Positions 35,707-46,687 of a stretch of 64,000 nt of DNA are shown piece after piece. The DNA comes from Zygnema circumcarinatum. Lineage: Eukaryota > Streptophyta > Zygnematophyceae > Zygnematales > Zygnemataceae. Where the stretch lies: contig CM074807.1 of assembly GCA_037447605.1 (NCBI GenBank), forward strand, positions 2,920,586 through 2,984,585, in the 5' to 3' direction. Both the position numbers and the translations under genes were made by a program. Numbering within the stretch: position 1 is the first letter of the stretch; every line of letters starts with the position of its first letter. The notes under the pieces were generated by a model. The model had not been told where the DNA came from. It did not search any database and saw nothing but the letters and a program-made list of their open reading frames with translations.

Positions 35707-37967
35707 TTAGTGTTTGGCGGCTGCTTTGCTCCGCAAGTACCACGCAGCCCCAACGCAGAGGAGAGCTGCAGCGCTGCACAAGAGGGTGACCTTTGTGCTC
35801 CTCTCCCACGTGCTCGGGGAGGAGAGCCACGGCAATTTTGGCAGATCTTCGGATTCCACACACTTGCAGTTGGCACCGCAGGCTTCCATCCGTTTCGTTT
35901 GTGCGACTTCCTGGGCTGCAGGGTCCAGGTCCAGACAACCTCTGCAAAGTCCAGCATATAAATTTCAGCATATTCACATCCGAAGAAAGGGGAGGACTCC
36001 AGAGCTTGTGCCTGAGATGAATGAAGAGGTGGTGTGGAGAACAAAAAATGAAATCTTAGTTTGAAGGAGTGACTACATCACAACACGTTCAAGGAATGTC
36101 CGTGAGCTCTCGACACTTTGTTTTGTGCCAACGAAAATGGAGCCCTTAATGCATCCAAATACAATGAGATAGTAACGCCTTCCAGCATGACCACTTTCTC
36201 CATTACCTACAACGCTGGGAACGTCCAGAAAGTAGCCGCTTACCTCCATAGCTTGTCAATAACCTGCCCATTCTTGAACGAATCCAATAGGGCAGGGATG
36301 TCGTCGGGCGTAACGTAGCCATACCTGCATAATAAACAGTCATCCTTAATAAACAAGTAAATTCTCAAAAAGACTAGTGACAAAATATGGCTGGTCAAAT
36401 GCAGAAGCTGCAAGCTCAGGTATACTTACTAGAAACATGTTCTTACTTTCAGTACTACAAAGTTAAATGAATGAGCACCTCCGACATGGCTCCACAGATA
36501 TGGCCAACTACAGCCGATCAGTGAAAGACTCACCAGTCGCCTGCTTGAGATCCATCAGGTCGTGTGGTATACGCTATGATGTTACCAGCGTATTTGTGAC
36601 CTCCAATATGGGAACATGGCCACACTGAACCTTGAATGCCTCTACTGGTGAGCGCCTCTCTAAACTTATCCACAAGAACAGGTCCGCAGACTCCACATCG
36701 CATATCATGGCTGGTGTGGGCACACACGAACAATTGGTATCCTTGAAGTGGTTCACTCTTCAGCTTCTTCTCAGCGGCTCCGATCAATGCTTCTTCGACA
36801 AACCGCTCAGCATCCTCAGGAGCCAATCCCCTGCAAAAGGCAGGCCCCAATTGTGATATCTTGAACTCGTTACTGCCATCTTCAGTCTGGGATGATTCTG
36901 TACTCAGCTCTACAAATGCGATTTCAGATGCGAGTATTTGGGCAAAGGCGGGGGCGCGGAATACATACACCACTGCACTATTCAGGCGTGGGGCTAAGCG
37001 CAGACAGCAACTCGAACCTATTAACTTAAAATAGACGAGCACAAATTGACGCCCCAAATGTTTGAAAGCTTGTAGAATAAGTGTGAAGAGAAAGTGGTGC
37101 TTAAATTTAGCATGAAGGAAGACAAAAAATGTAAATATAAAAAGCGGTCCGGCCCTTGCCAGCTTCTGACACAACGAGATGGCCTTGCATGCACTCACGT
37201 GTATTTAATCATGTCGGGCAGAACCAAGACATCACCACTGCTACCGCCAGCTCCAGTCCCCTCCACGACGGTGAACTTCACCTGCAAACATGTCGAAGGC
37301 ATCTTCAATCTCTAGTTCATGAACTCAAAGTCATGACCTTCATGTATTATCTTCACAGCATAACTAAACGGAGCTTCCAAGCCAACATCTCCTCGCCATT
37401 AATAGAGGAAAGAAGATAATTGATGCGACTTTTGCAGTTTCTACATTTCAATAGTCTCAGCCTAGTCGAGCCTGTCCTGTCGTCAACCAAATATGTACTG
37501 ATTAAACAAAGAAATAGCGAGAACGGGATCGACGAGCCTCCATTTACCTTCTTCAGTACATCCTTCTTTCGCTTCTTCAGCGCTTCAGCAAGCTTTGCCG
37601 ACAGCGGGTGAAACTCCGGATCCTCCACGTTCCTGGGCCACTCGGCCACGCTCTTCTCCACCACCACAAACAGCTGAACATTATACTCCTTCACCGAACC
37701 TACAAGCTTATCCTTGTACATCTCCGCCCTCTCGAAACCGTGCTCCTTTGATGACGGCCCTGACGGAGGCAACTGCGGGTCTCCTTTTACCCCTTCTCCA
37801 TTTTCTGCCGCCATAGCGATGCTCCTCACGCCTACCGCCCTCCTGCAGACTCTAGAACTAACCCTAATGCTCCTCGCCCTCGCCCTCCCCCTCCCACTCC
37901 CAGCGGCGCAGAGAGAGGCTGAGACGGACCCGGCCCTGCAACAAGCTCCGACCGCGCACGCGTTCAT
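35707..37967 (-). CDS. AIM32/Apd1-type thioredoxin-like 2Fe-2S protein, 5 exons
   Basis: This is a sucrase/ferredoxin-like family protein. The exons are 37967-37548, 37281-37199, 36830-36534, 36324-36244 and 35941-35707, giving 371 residues with all phases consistent. The first 50 or so residues are rich in Ala, Arg and Ser and look like an organelle transit peptide before a second Met (SIAMAAENGEG). The core has Cys204 and Cys213 in CAHTSHDMRCGVCG, and His242 and His246 in CSHIGGHKYAGN. The 9-residue Cys and 4-residue His spacings equal those I recall for the Cys2His2 [2Fe-2S] ligands of yeast Apd1. A hydrophobic C-terminal segment (VTLLCSAAALLCVGAAWYL) would anchor the protein in a membrane. 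Its role is probably redox; a specific reaction cannot be named. Confidence 0.88.
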
Positions 37968-38345
37968 GCGGCCCCTCGCTCTCTCTTTCTCCCCGTCCCC
38001 TCCAAGCAGACAGACCGCCCTGCAGCTGCGCTATATGTATGCTGTTGCGCGTCGCATTCAACGTGCCCTTAGCGGATGCACGGACGTCGCATGGAGCCGT
38101 TAGCCACGTCACCGCCGCGCGCGCGCCAGCGTGCTGCCACGTGCCGGCCTGGGACTGGGCAGGGCGCCCGCTCTCGATCGGACCGTAGGTCCGTATGACT
38201 GTCCGTATTGATACTGTACGATCTGACGGCTGGAAAATGTACGGCGGAAGTTGGGCCGGTAGGGCCAGTTGGGCTGACGCCGACCTAGTCGACGCATCGC
38301 CCAATCAGAGATCGACACACGTGGACAGTCACAAATAAGTCCTAA

Positions 38346-38378
38346 TTTTTTCGACCGACCGACCGACCGACCGGCCGA
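38346..38378. repeat. (GACC)n microsatellite
   Basis: This is a short tandem CGAC/GACC tract upstream of the AIM32-like gene. Confidence 0.75.
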
Positions 38379-38482
38379 TCATTCCTCGTGGTTCTTCGTG
38401 TTGCTGTGTTGTTGTTGGGCATGGATGGGTATTTCATGGCATCGCGAGACCAATGCCAGTCGGGGAAGGGAAGTGGCATTGA

Positions 38483-38550
38483 TCTCACGATGGCGAGGCC
38501 ATCAAATGTACATGGACAAAATCATCATTATGGGGAACCACGAGGAAAGG
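38483..38550. repeat. Dispersed MITE-like fragment
   Basis: The segment starting CTCACGATGGCGAGGCCATC matches the reverse complement of about 60025-60094, through the words CATGGACAAAA and CACGAGG. This is one end of the small inverted-repeat element described at 59974-60093. The surrounding 1.2 kb (37968-39167) has no gene; its left part should hold the AIM32-like promoter. Confidence 0.6.
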
Positions 38551-39167
38551 ACCAATTCCTAGCGATAGCCAATTTGTTGGCATCGCTTTCATATCGCGAT
38601 CAAAAGAGGGGGCTCCCAATTACTCCGCGATGGCGAGGCATCGAGAGGCGCAAGGCACAAAGGGAGGTAAGGCGAGGGCTGGGCGAGGGAAAAAGGGCGC
38701 GAAAGAAGGGCCAATCAAGGGGCTTGGTTTGGGTGGGTCTTGGAGGGCTGGAGAAGCCGTGCATTGAACGAGCCGCCATGGTGGGAGAAAGGCACACGCC
38801 AAAGGACGCGCCCAGGGACACATGGACGCTTAACTGCATAAAATTTTCCTGACAGGATTTTGGATAACAATTTAGAAATGTAGAACAGAAAAAACAGAGG
38901 AGTGCACCTTTTTCAGTCCAAGCTTCGGGATTTGTCAAAGCTGGGGAGCACCGCACAAGCAGCAGAAGGTCCATTGCGTGCAGGGCCCTGAGTTCGCGCA
39001 TTGAAGCGGGTGCAGCACAGTACAAGGTACTGCTTTGAAATTAACATCACTTGAATTTCGCCTTCCCCATCTCTCTGCGTTCGACGTTCTCCCTCTCTGA
39101 CTGAGTTCAGATTGAAAAGGCCGTGGTCGATGGGCAGCAGATGGCGCGTGCTATCACTGTTTTGCAT

Positions 39168-40819
39168 CTAGCTTTGAGATGTGCCATTCTTTAAACGAAG
39201 CTTCTTATGGAGCAATAGAAGACGTGGAGAGAGAGGTCGATTGAGCCGTTCCTTGAGGACACAATCCCATTCTTGAGGAGGCAGACTTGCAGCAAACTGA
39301 CGTACAGTTTCATGCTCCTCCCTGCAAAACTCATCAGGCAAAATGGTTCACACATACCTTAGGACATATTCACACCCTCAAAATGATCAACTTCATGGTA
39401 ATGAAAGATTGAACCACTTCAAAAAGCACATAGAACACTTCTGAGCTTCAATGAGTACGTCACTTCAATTCTGAATCAGATGTTAAAGTTGAGACCCCTA
39501 CCAGGCTTCCGGATGACCAACATAAGTGACAACAGATATGAGCCCGCCGGGAGCCAAGATATCTGCCGAAGCTTCTAAAGCCGCCAAAGTTGTGCTCTGC
39601 TGCGTGATGACCTCCTTGCGGCCACCTGGAAGGTATCCAAGGTTGAATGCCACAAGTCTGCATAGACCGCTCGGACAAAAGAGTAGATGAGGAGGCATGC
39701 GCGAGTTGGAGTTTTCAGGCAAAACAAATTTGGTACATGTAGAGAAGGAATACAAGGCCGAGATAGGCTCCATTCAATTCTCAGCAGCATCCCTCTCCTA
39801 CTCGCTCTGTTTCGGCTCTCATTGCTATGAAAAGTGGCACACCTGCCCACCTGGCAGAGGCAGGCGACACCAACCTCCGCAGCTGAGAGTGGCAGGCGCA
39901 CTCAAGTTGCACTCTTTCCACCTGTTTCCACCATCATAGTGAAGTAAGAAGTAAGATTGACAAAAAAGTCTACAACAGCCCGCCCAGATACGGAACATCC
40001 AAAGCAGGCATAATAGCACAAACCAAGAGTTTATGATGCATTGACCTGAAACGCCGTGGAAAAAAGATAAGGGAAGGGGAGTAACGCCAGACAAAGGTAC
40101 AACAAAAGTTCCTGAATTGTCAGACATAATTGCATAGCTTAGCCTTCAAGACTTTAATACCTTTTCTGCTGCTACTTTGTAAATGTGGTGAAACGTTTAA
40201 ATGCACGCACCTCAGCGGGAAAAAGAGATTGCCTCAGTAAAGACTCGGTGCTGGCCACAGCCAATGCCTGCTTGTCAATTGCCAGCACAGAGCCCACCAT
40301 AGCCCCACAGTCCTCCCGCCAGCCAATAGCAAGCCGAGCCATGGCGAGAGTATCGTGTCCATTGCCACACGTGGCATCCACTGCCAGGTCGCCCGGCCGC
40401 ACTACTCTCCGCCAAACTCTGCCGAGAGCCCCACCCACAGCTGGGCAGTCTATGTCAACCTAAAATGCTTCTCAAGGGTGTGGCTTCTTTTTGAGGGACT
40501 AGAGATGAGGCAGCAGTCCGGGAACGTACTGATGTGCAATTGTAGTGAACTTTGCGCCCTCCACGATGAGCTTTCCCAAATCTGAGTTATCCAAAACACT
40601 AAATGGCTGATGGCTCTGCTGGGACGCCTGATTCTTCGTGGTGCCAGTGGAGTGCAGGTTCTTCCTGCAAGCTGCTGCATTTCCTTGCCATCTTCGGCTG
40701 CTATTCGTTGGTAGCTGCAATTTCAGGACAGCTAATTCTTTTACTGGTATTTGACCGCCGTACAAACACATGCGTGGCATTCTACTGCGCAAGTTAGCAA
40801 CTGGTGAACCTGCAGGCAT
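39168..40819 (-). CDS. YtqB-type SAM-dependent rRNA methyltransferase-like protein, 5 exons
   Basis: The exons are 40819-40530, 40418-40211, 39921-39851, 39657-39502 and 39321-39168, all in phase, giving 292 residues. The Rossmann methyltransferase signature is [14 protein letters not shown] (107-120), with an acidic VLAIDKQ strand after it. The family block [10 protein letters not shown] (193-202) follows, then [21 protein letters not shown] and a C-terminal [14 protein letters not shown]. This is the YtqB/putative rRNA methylase family; some bacterial members methylate the tRNA-modified base mnm5s2U rather than rRNA. The N-terminal 90 residues are basic and could be an organelle transit peptide. 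The start codon is provisional: a CTGCAG acceptor lies just upstream of the ATG, so another 5' exon is possible. Confidence 0.85.
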
Positions 40820-42266
40820 AGAGACGGAAACTCAGCAATTTAGCGCAAGGCTTAAATAGCAATTCTTAACGATGCTAACTTTGTGCGCTCTTACATGGCC
40901 GCGCTGAATCAGAGAATCGAGCATCGAGCTCCCAATGAGGAAAAAAAGGTTATGCGAGATTCGACCGCATCAAGATTACGACTGTGATTCGCACATATTC
41001 CGTTGGGGACCTCAATTCAGGAAAGCTCCTGTGCAAAACTAGGCTCTGCGTCCTCACCAGGGAAACAGGCACTTTTGACGAGGATATATAATGAAGTTTT
41101 GTGCCTTATGTAGAAAGAGTGGGCCTTTGCGCCATCAGCGATCATGTAAGCTGAAAGCACGTTTGACTTTTGTCGAAGGCCTTATCCGCCCTTCAATTCT
41201 TGCTCGTACAGCTACGGCTGATCTGCACGAGCCTAGTGTAAGTGCCTCTCTTCCATTTCCTCCGCACTCAGTGTCAATCTACACGCATTGTCATACTCGA
41301 ATACATGCTGTCAGGGAAGTTCGTCAGGCAGACAATGCATGTGACCATGGCCGAGCCGCAACGAGCAGGTGCGAAGCGCAGCAATGAGCGGACTCACCCT
41401 CTGTCTGGCTGCTGCTCACATTCAAGTTTCGAACAACGCAAGCGTGCTACCAACGCATCCTACTATTGCAACATAGAGGTTATTTGTGATATGTGCTATC
41501 AGAAATCCATTTTGATTAGATTCTCTTGTCTTCTTCTTCTTCTGCTTCTTTCTTTCTTTTACCCCTCTCTCGGGGCTTCAGTGCTATTCGGTACAGAGGC
41601 CTTATACCTGCCCTTTCGCACGCAGGTCTGCCACGCGTGATACCAGCACTGGCACTATAGCAGGTCCTGGCTAACCATTGGATTTGAATGGTTACAACAA
41701 TGGCAATAACCGAGCAGCCAAATCAAACATTGACAAGCAATAGCTTGGCAGCGTTTTGCAGATCCTTTGGTTCAATCTATGCACTACCAAAATTCTGTAA
41801 TGCCATCGCTCCTGTCTACGTCAATAATAGCAGCCCTTATAAATGCTACCCATTTGGCGCACGAGTGTTTGGTTCGTAAGTGTGTGAAGCTAAAAAAGTG
41901 CGTATTGCTTCACTCGGTCGAGTCCATGAAAGAGAGGGCACCCCACGCAGCTGTGAAGGAGCAGCCCGTTATAGGAAAGCACCCGTGCAGTTGGAGGTTT
42001 AGCATCAAGACAGTCGACAACGAGACCTTGTGAGAGTCAAAATCGATGGTATGATGGATGATGGTATGCACGTCCTAAGCATCAATTGAACTATACTCGT
42101 GGTCCGCCGAGAAGCATTGACAAAACGTGGAAGCGGTACATAGGGGTTTTCAAAAGGCTAACTAATCTAAAGCAACCAACAAAACCCTAATGCTTGATCA
42201 GAGATCACCTGTTCTCTCTCAGTCCTCAACATGAACTCGAAAAAACACAACTTCCACGACACCTGT
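40820..42266. other. Intergenic, no confident gene
   Basis: This should contain the promoter of the YtqB-type gene. Open frames at 41091-41387 (Cys-rich start) and 41242-41640 on the plus strand have no family resemblance and I do not call them. Confidence 0.4.
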
Positions 42267-43014
42267 TTACTCGATGACAAGTTCAATTCGATCTCGTCCA
42301 GCTTCATTCTGCTGCTGTTGGGCTGGTAGTTCACAAACAGTTCTAAGCTTATGAAACGCTAGTTTAGTGGCAGTGGCGTTTTTTCATGTATTCAACTCGA
42401 CTGAAGAGGACGTATGCTTGTAATAAGTGTTGATTTTGGGCCTTGCATGCACGCACGGCAATTGAAGATAAAGTCGGGGAGCAACAAACATCGTCAATCA
42501 GAATGATGCGGCGCACGACATGTTCCGGAGCTGTTTTGGATGACCATTTATCCTTGAGAAACCAGCAAACATCTGAACTTCCCCTTCGCTTGCGAGAACA
42601 GCGTGAGTTGCCGTCACGACGATTAGCATCTGCACTGTTGGCGCGTGAATGCTGAACTTCACAGCAGGTGAAAAGGTCCCATAGCAGAGGTGCAGCACTG
42701 CGCTGCTTGACCAAGGCAAAAAGAGACTTTGTAGCTTCCCAATTCCAAAAATTACAGTCGAATGGAGAAAATGACTTCAACTCTACACACAAAGGTCCAG
42801 TGATTGACACTTGCCGGTGCAGACAGAAAAAATATTCCTCCGCACTGGAACGTAGGGATCGCACAGCATCATTGTCAATGGGCGGAAAGGGAAAACCTGA
42901 TTTTCCTGTTTTGTCTGCATTCCTAACGACCTCCATGACAGGGTGGCTTAGGCAGCCTCTTCCTGGAGCTGCAAGTCGAACTGATATACACCTGAGACAA
43001 TCCCCCAACTCCAA
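42267..43014 (-). CDS. Phosphoribosyltransferase-like fragment, model incomplete
   Basis: A long open frame (43014-42364) ends with RRIILIDDVCCSPTLSSIAV, ACKAQ and YVLFSRVE. This resembles the PRPP-binding loop of ComF/type-I phosphoribosyltransferases (hydrophobic strand, DDV, small residues, T/S). Upstream text is Cys-rich (FFCLHRQ, CEVQHSRANSADANRR) and includes ISLRYFRR-free, unassigned sequence. A separate open segment just downstream (about 42327-42267) ends NEAGRDRIELVIE followed by TAA and may be the last exon after a splice. It sits 57 bp after the ferritin stop on the same strand, so it needs its own promoter or belongs to a longer transcript. The usual TTGAT-type glycine-rich loop is not intact, so this may be divergent or decayed. 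Confidence 0.35.
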
Positions 43015-43070
43015 GAGTCAACATATGCACCTCACTGTGGACTGACAAAATGTGCAACAGAAAGTAGGCA

Positions 43071-45510
43071 TCAGGATATTGAGGCTCTGACAATTATAGT
43101 ACTAATAAACGAAAAGCCGTAACAAAACTCCTGCCAATGTAAAGAGTGTTTGCCAAGTGCGAGCGAATGAGAAAAAAAGCTGATTCCAGAAAGGTACGCC
43201 TTATACATTCCTCCAAAAGAACAATTCAGGTCCAGGTGCCAGGGCTCACCGAGGCCTTTCCCCACGCGACGAAGCTGGGATACCATCTCCGACACTTTCT
43301 TAATATCTTCCACCTACAATATTCCACAGAGCAGTTTAAAAAATGGAAATTTATCCAGATGGCTACCATTGTAACTTGGACAAAAAGCTATAAAAATAGA
43401 CTGGAGGCCATCCACTACAGCTTAACCTAAACCGACTCACACCAATACATAAGTCTGTGTAGCTAGCAAGAAGCATCACTGGCAAGTTGAAGGCTGACAA
43501 CCAACTTGCAACTTAAGAGAACGAAACATAAGCACCCCCCCAACAAAAAACCCAAACGTCTCGCAATATACCTGCTCAGCTAGAAAATCATCAACAAAAT
43601 CTTGAAGCTGTGCGTCATTGTTTTCCTCGGCCACCTGAAACAACCAAAGACAAGTATTACTCCTAGACGAGGCTTGTGCGAACCTCAGTGCCAACTCTCC
43701 AAGCTTATATATTTAATGGCACGTTGTCCTTGGAACAATTTGATAACTAAACTTGAGGGAAACGTCAGTGAAGGTCAGACAACTGAGGCAAACCGAAGTT
43801 AAACTTGTCAGTAAGGTTTAGACCCACATGTCCAAGGATGAGCACCATTGCCTACTTCCAGCTGTTATAAAAGCGTTATGACTGTGGAGTTTGGGGGTCC
43901 AGACAAACATAGGGCTACTTGTATGGGAATGTATGCCCTTACAACGTGTAGTTGGAGCAACTTCTCATTTGTCAACTTCTCCAATGCAAGCACGAGTTCC
44001 ATGGCTGCACCAATCCCAATTAAACTCCAAAACCCTCTTAAACTCTTAACTTGTCAGACAAAACCAGCAATGGTTTACAGCAAGCACTTTGCTCTGGGGT
44101 CATCGTTCCAGAAATCATCAACAACGGTGCGAGCCAAAATCCATGACATACCCTAGGATAAGGTTTACACGCTTCAAATACTACCTTTCAAAGCTCTCAA
44201 TTACTTTTAGCAAGTTAGAAAAGAAAACGAGAACAAAAAAAAACTGGTGTCCGTGTTGACCACCACCAAATCTCCCCTTCATCATAAATGTGCGCTCTCA
44301 ACACTCCTGTGTGAATAACTCCCTGAATTGCTTCAGTGTTCAAAACTCACCAAACAACGCATCCCCTTTTTCTGGATGGTCAAACTCAGTCATATCAGGC
44401 GTCATGATGGATTGGAACTTCACTTTTCCTCCTCTTTTGTTCTGCAAGACATGTTTGCACCACCCGTTCAAGATTTGACCGAGTCTAAAAAACCCTAGAA
44501 AAAAGGTGCACCAAGTGGATGCTGAATTTATCCCACTTCTATTGTAAGAAGCAGATGCTCTCTTCTACTCAAGTGAAGAAAGCCTCAGTCACACAGTCAC
44601 CTGATATTCCATAAATTTTTCAGCGTGCCCTCTTTCCTCCAAACTCGCATCCTTGAAATACCTGAAACCAGAGCCCCCCTCAGTCAAGTTTGAAGTTTGG
44701 AATGGCAGTTTTCAAGCTCATAAATAATAACTGGAGCGAACACCATTTGCATGTATGCAGACTATTGACAAGCTCCACTCTGACACCTGTCAAGTTCTAT
44801 GTGAAATTTGTGAGTTTAATATCACAATCGCTAGAACGAAACACTCTGTAAGACAGTGTGAACCGGAAGCAGGAACTTACTTGGCGAAACCTGGAAGCCC
44901 TACATAGTCTCGATCAAAATACGCATAAAGAGAGTGATAAAGGTAGCTCATATTGTACTCCACACTGTCAAGGACAACAGCAACCACAAAATGTCATGGA
45001 CGATTTACAATAAGAACGCTCATGCTCTTTAGCTGAACGAGCTAACAATTGCGAAGAAGACGAGCAAATGGAATTACTACATCAGATTCGGATAAACTAG
45101 CACTCCCCCTTTTTCCAATAAACTTCTTTCGATAAAATACTGGTGGCACAGGAGACAAAAACAATAAGTAGGGCGGGCCTTTGCATGTAGCAATCTCACT
45201 TTATTTGCTCATTGACAGCTGCTTCACAAGCCGGGTTGTATCTCTGTCTTGCATATGTTTGGTTGTTCGACGACGACACCGCTGTGAGCTGACTTTGAAC
45301 TTCTGCCATCGGCTCAAACACAACCCCCGTCAGCGTTGCGTCCATAGTCGGTCTCGCCTCTGCTCGGACTGCAACTGACCGCCTCCCTGCACTAGAGAAG
45401 CTTCTGCTTCTGCCCCTGCCTGCGGCAGACTGGCAAACGCCCGCCCTGTCGGCAAACATGCTCGTGCTGAGCTCCAACCCTGCACATGGACGCGCGATGC
45501 AGGCCGCCAT
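43071..45510 (-). CDS. FER: Ferritin, plastid-targeted, 7 exons
   Basis: This is the iron-storage ferritin subunit, which assembles as a 24-mer cage and oxidises Fe(II). The exons are 45510-45200, 44964-44881, 44661-44601, 44441-44351, 44004-43943, 43634-43572 and 43313-43071, in phase, giving 304 residues. A Ser/Arg-rich N-terminus (about 1-50) looks like a chloroplast transit peptide, followed by the plant extension ([11 protein letters not shown]). All ferroxidase residues are present at expected spacing: Glu106, Tyr113, Glu141, His144, Glu191 and Gln224. The C-terminus is odd. After RRVGKGLG plants normally have a short VWHFD tail; here the frame reads EPWHLDLN and runs on about 45 residues. 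A GTGAGC donor at that point suggests a small terminal exon that I could not find. Ferritin synthesis is iron-regulated in plants. Confidence 0.93.
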
Positions 45511-45663
45511 GGCTACCCTCCCTTTACAACAAACGCCCCTCTCCTCGTCTACTGAAGTAGCCCTCCCTCCCTCGTTCAAGGCTTCGCACCAAGCCTTCCT
45601 TTCTTTTTCTGACCTTTCTAACAAGAGTTGAAACGCTCCGCTTCAACTCCAACGTTTGGACTC

Positions 45664-45985
45664 GGCCCAAAAAAAAAAAAAAAAAAAAAAATTGGAGCTT
45701 TGACAATCTGCCAATGAGAATACGCCACGTATGCATTTCTGTCCACGTGCCGAGCCGTGATTGGGTGCCATTTGAGTATAGATGAAAAGTCCCCCTTTCC
45801 CGGCGGGGGGGTCCAGCGAGGCGCGGCCCCGCCCTGAACCCAAAGCCCCGCCGGCGCGTGCCCCCCCACGGCCCCGCTCGTGCCACGTGCGTTCAGGCAC
45901 GTCCGCTGCCGTGCCACGCGGAGGAAATCAACACGTGGCATATTTGTGCCACGTGGCACGCTGAGAATGTTCCACGTAAGCTACT
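45664..45985 (-). promoter_or_regulatory. Ferritin upstream region: A-tract and ACGT/G-box cluster
   Basis: An uninterrupted run of about 22 A lies near 45668-45690 (plus strand). From 45723 to 45985 there are at least eight ACGT-core words, including CCACGTG, TGCCACGTGCG, ACACGTGGCA, GCCACGTGGCA and TTCCACGT. CACGTG G-boxes are bound by plant bHLH and bZIP factors, including iron-homeostasis regulators, so an iron or light response is inferred. A tandem GTGACC tract lies at about 46013-46032. No gene is seen between 45511 and 46687. Confidence 0.5.
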
Positions 45986-46687
45986 AAATCTGCGTCCCTC
46001 CCTGCTGCTACCGTGACCGTGACCGTGACCGTCCCTTTCGTACAGTCCTTTCGTACGGGTTGTCTGTACAGGTTGTACGGACACATGATTGTTTGGAAAG
46101 GGAGGGCTCGCGCTGGGCTCGCATGAAAGAAAGGCACATGGGAATGGGACACTGCGAAAGGGTGAAGAGATGGCAGACAGAGGAGATGGAAGCTGGGAGC
46201 ACAGGGCTGAAACTGCAGTAATTAAAGAAAACATGGGTCTATAACCAGATCATTGCCATCAGGACCTCGACAGAGCATGGTGGTGGGGATACATGCTCCA
46301 GGTTCTATCGCAAGTTTCAAGCTCTTTTTCGGGGTTTGTACGTTGCGGCCGTCATTGGGGTGAAATGGCAATTGACAGACCTCGTCTTAAGGGTCACTCT
46401 GAATCGTGTCACTCAATAGAATGGAGCAGAGTCGACGCCACTTAATGGAGAGCCGATTGCAGGGCTGTTGACAATGGTAAGCGTGCAGTTAACATACGCA
46501 AAAATGCATCACAGACGCACATAAGCAGCAGCGGACATTATGTCCGCATCAGTCAGTACAGCAATCGGCAGCCTCTTCTTATGATCTAGTGAATCGTCCA
46601 ATGGCGCCTCTGTCACTCGAACGATTGGAAAATTTAAGATGTGTAAATTAAAAAGACGAACACAGTCTCAGGCGCAAGCTCGGCACC

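Noticed and set aside
42668-43045. Plus-strand frame opposite the phosphoribosyltransferase-like frame
   Set aside because: It lacks recognisable text; the minus strand has the better protein-like signal.
45643-46234. Minus-strand frames with poly-Phe and Gly/Arg-rich text
   Set aside because: They are created by the A-tract and GC-rich G-box region upstream of ferritin.
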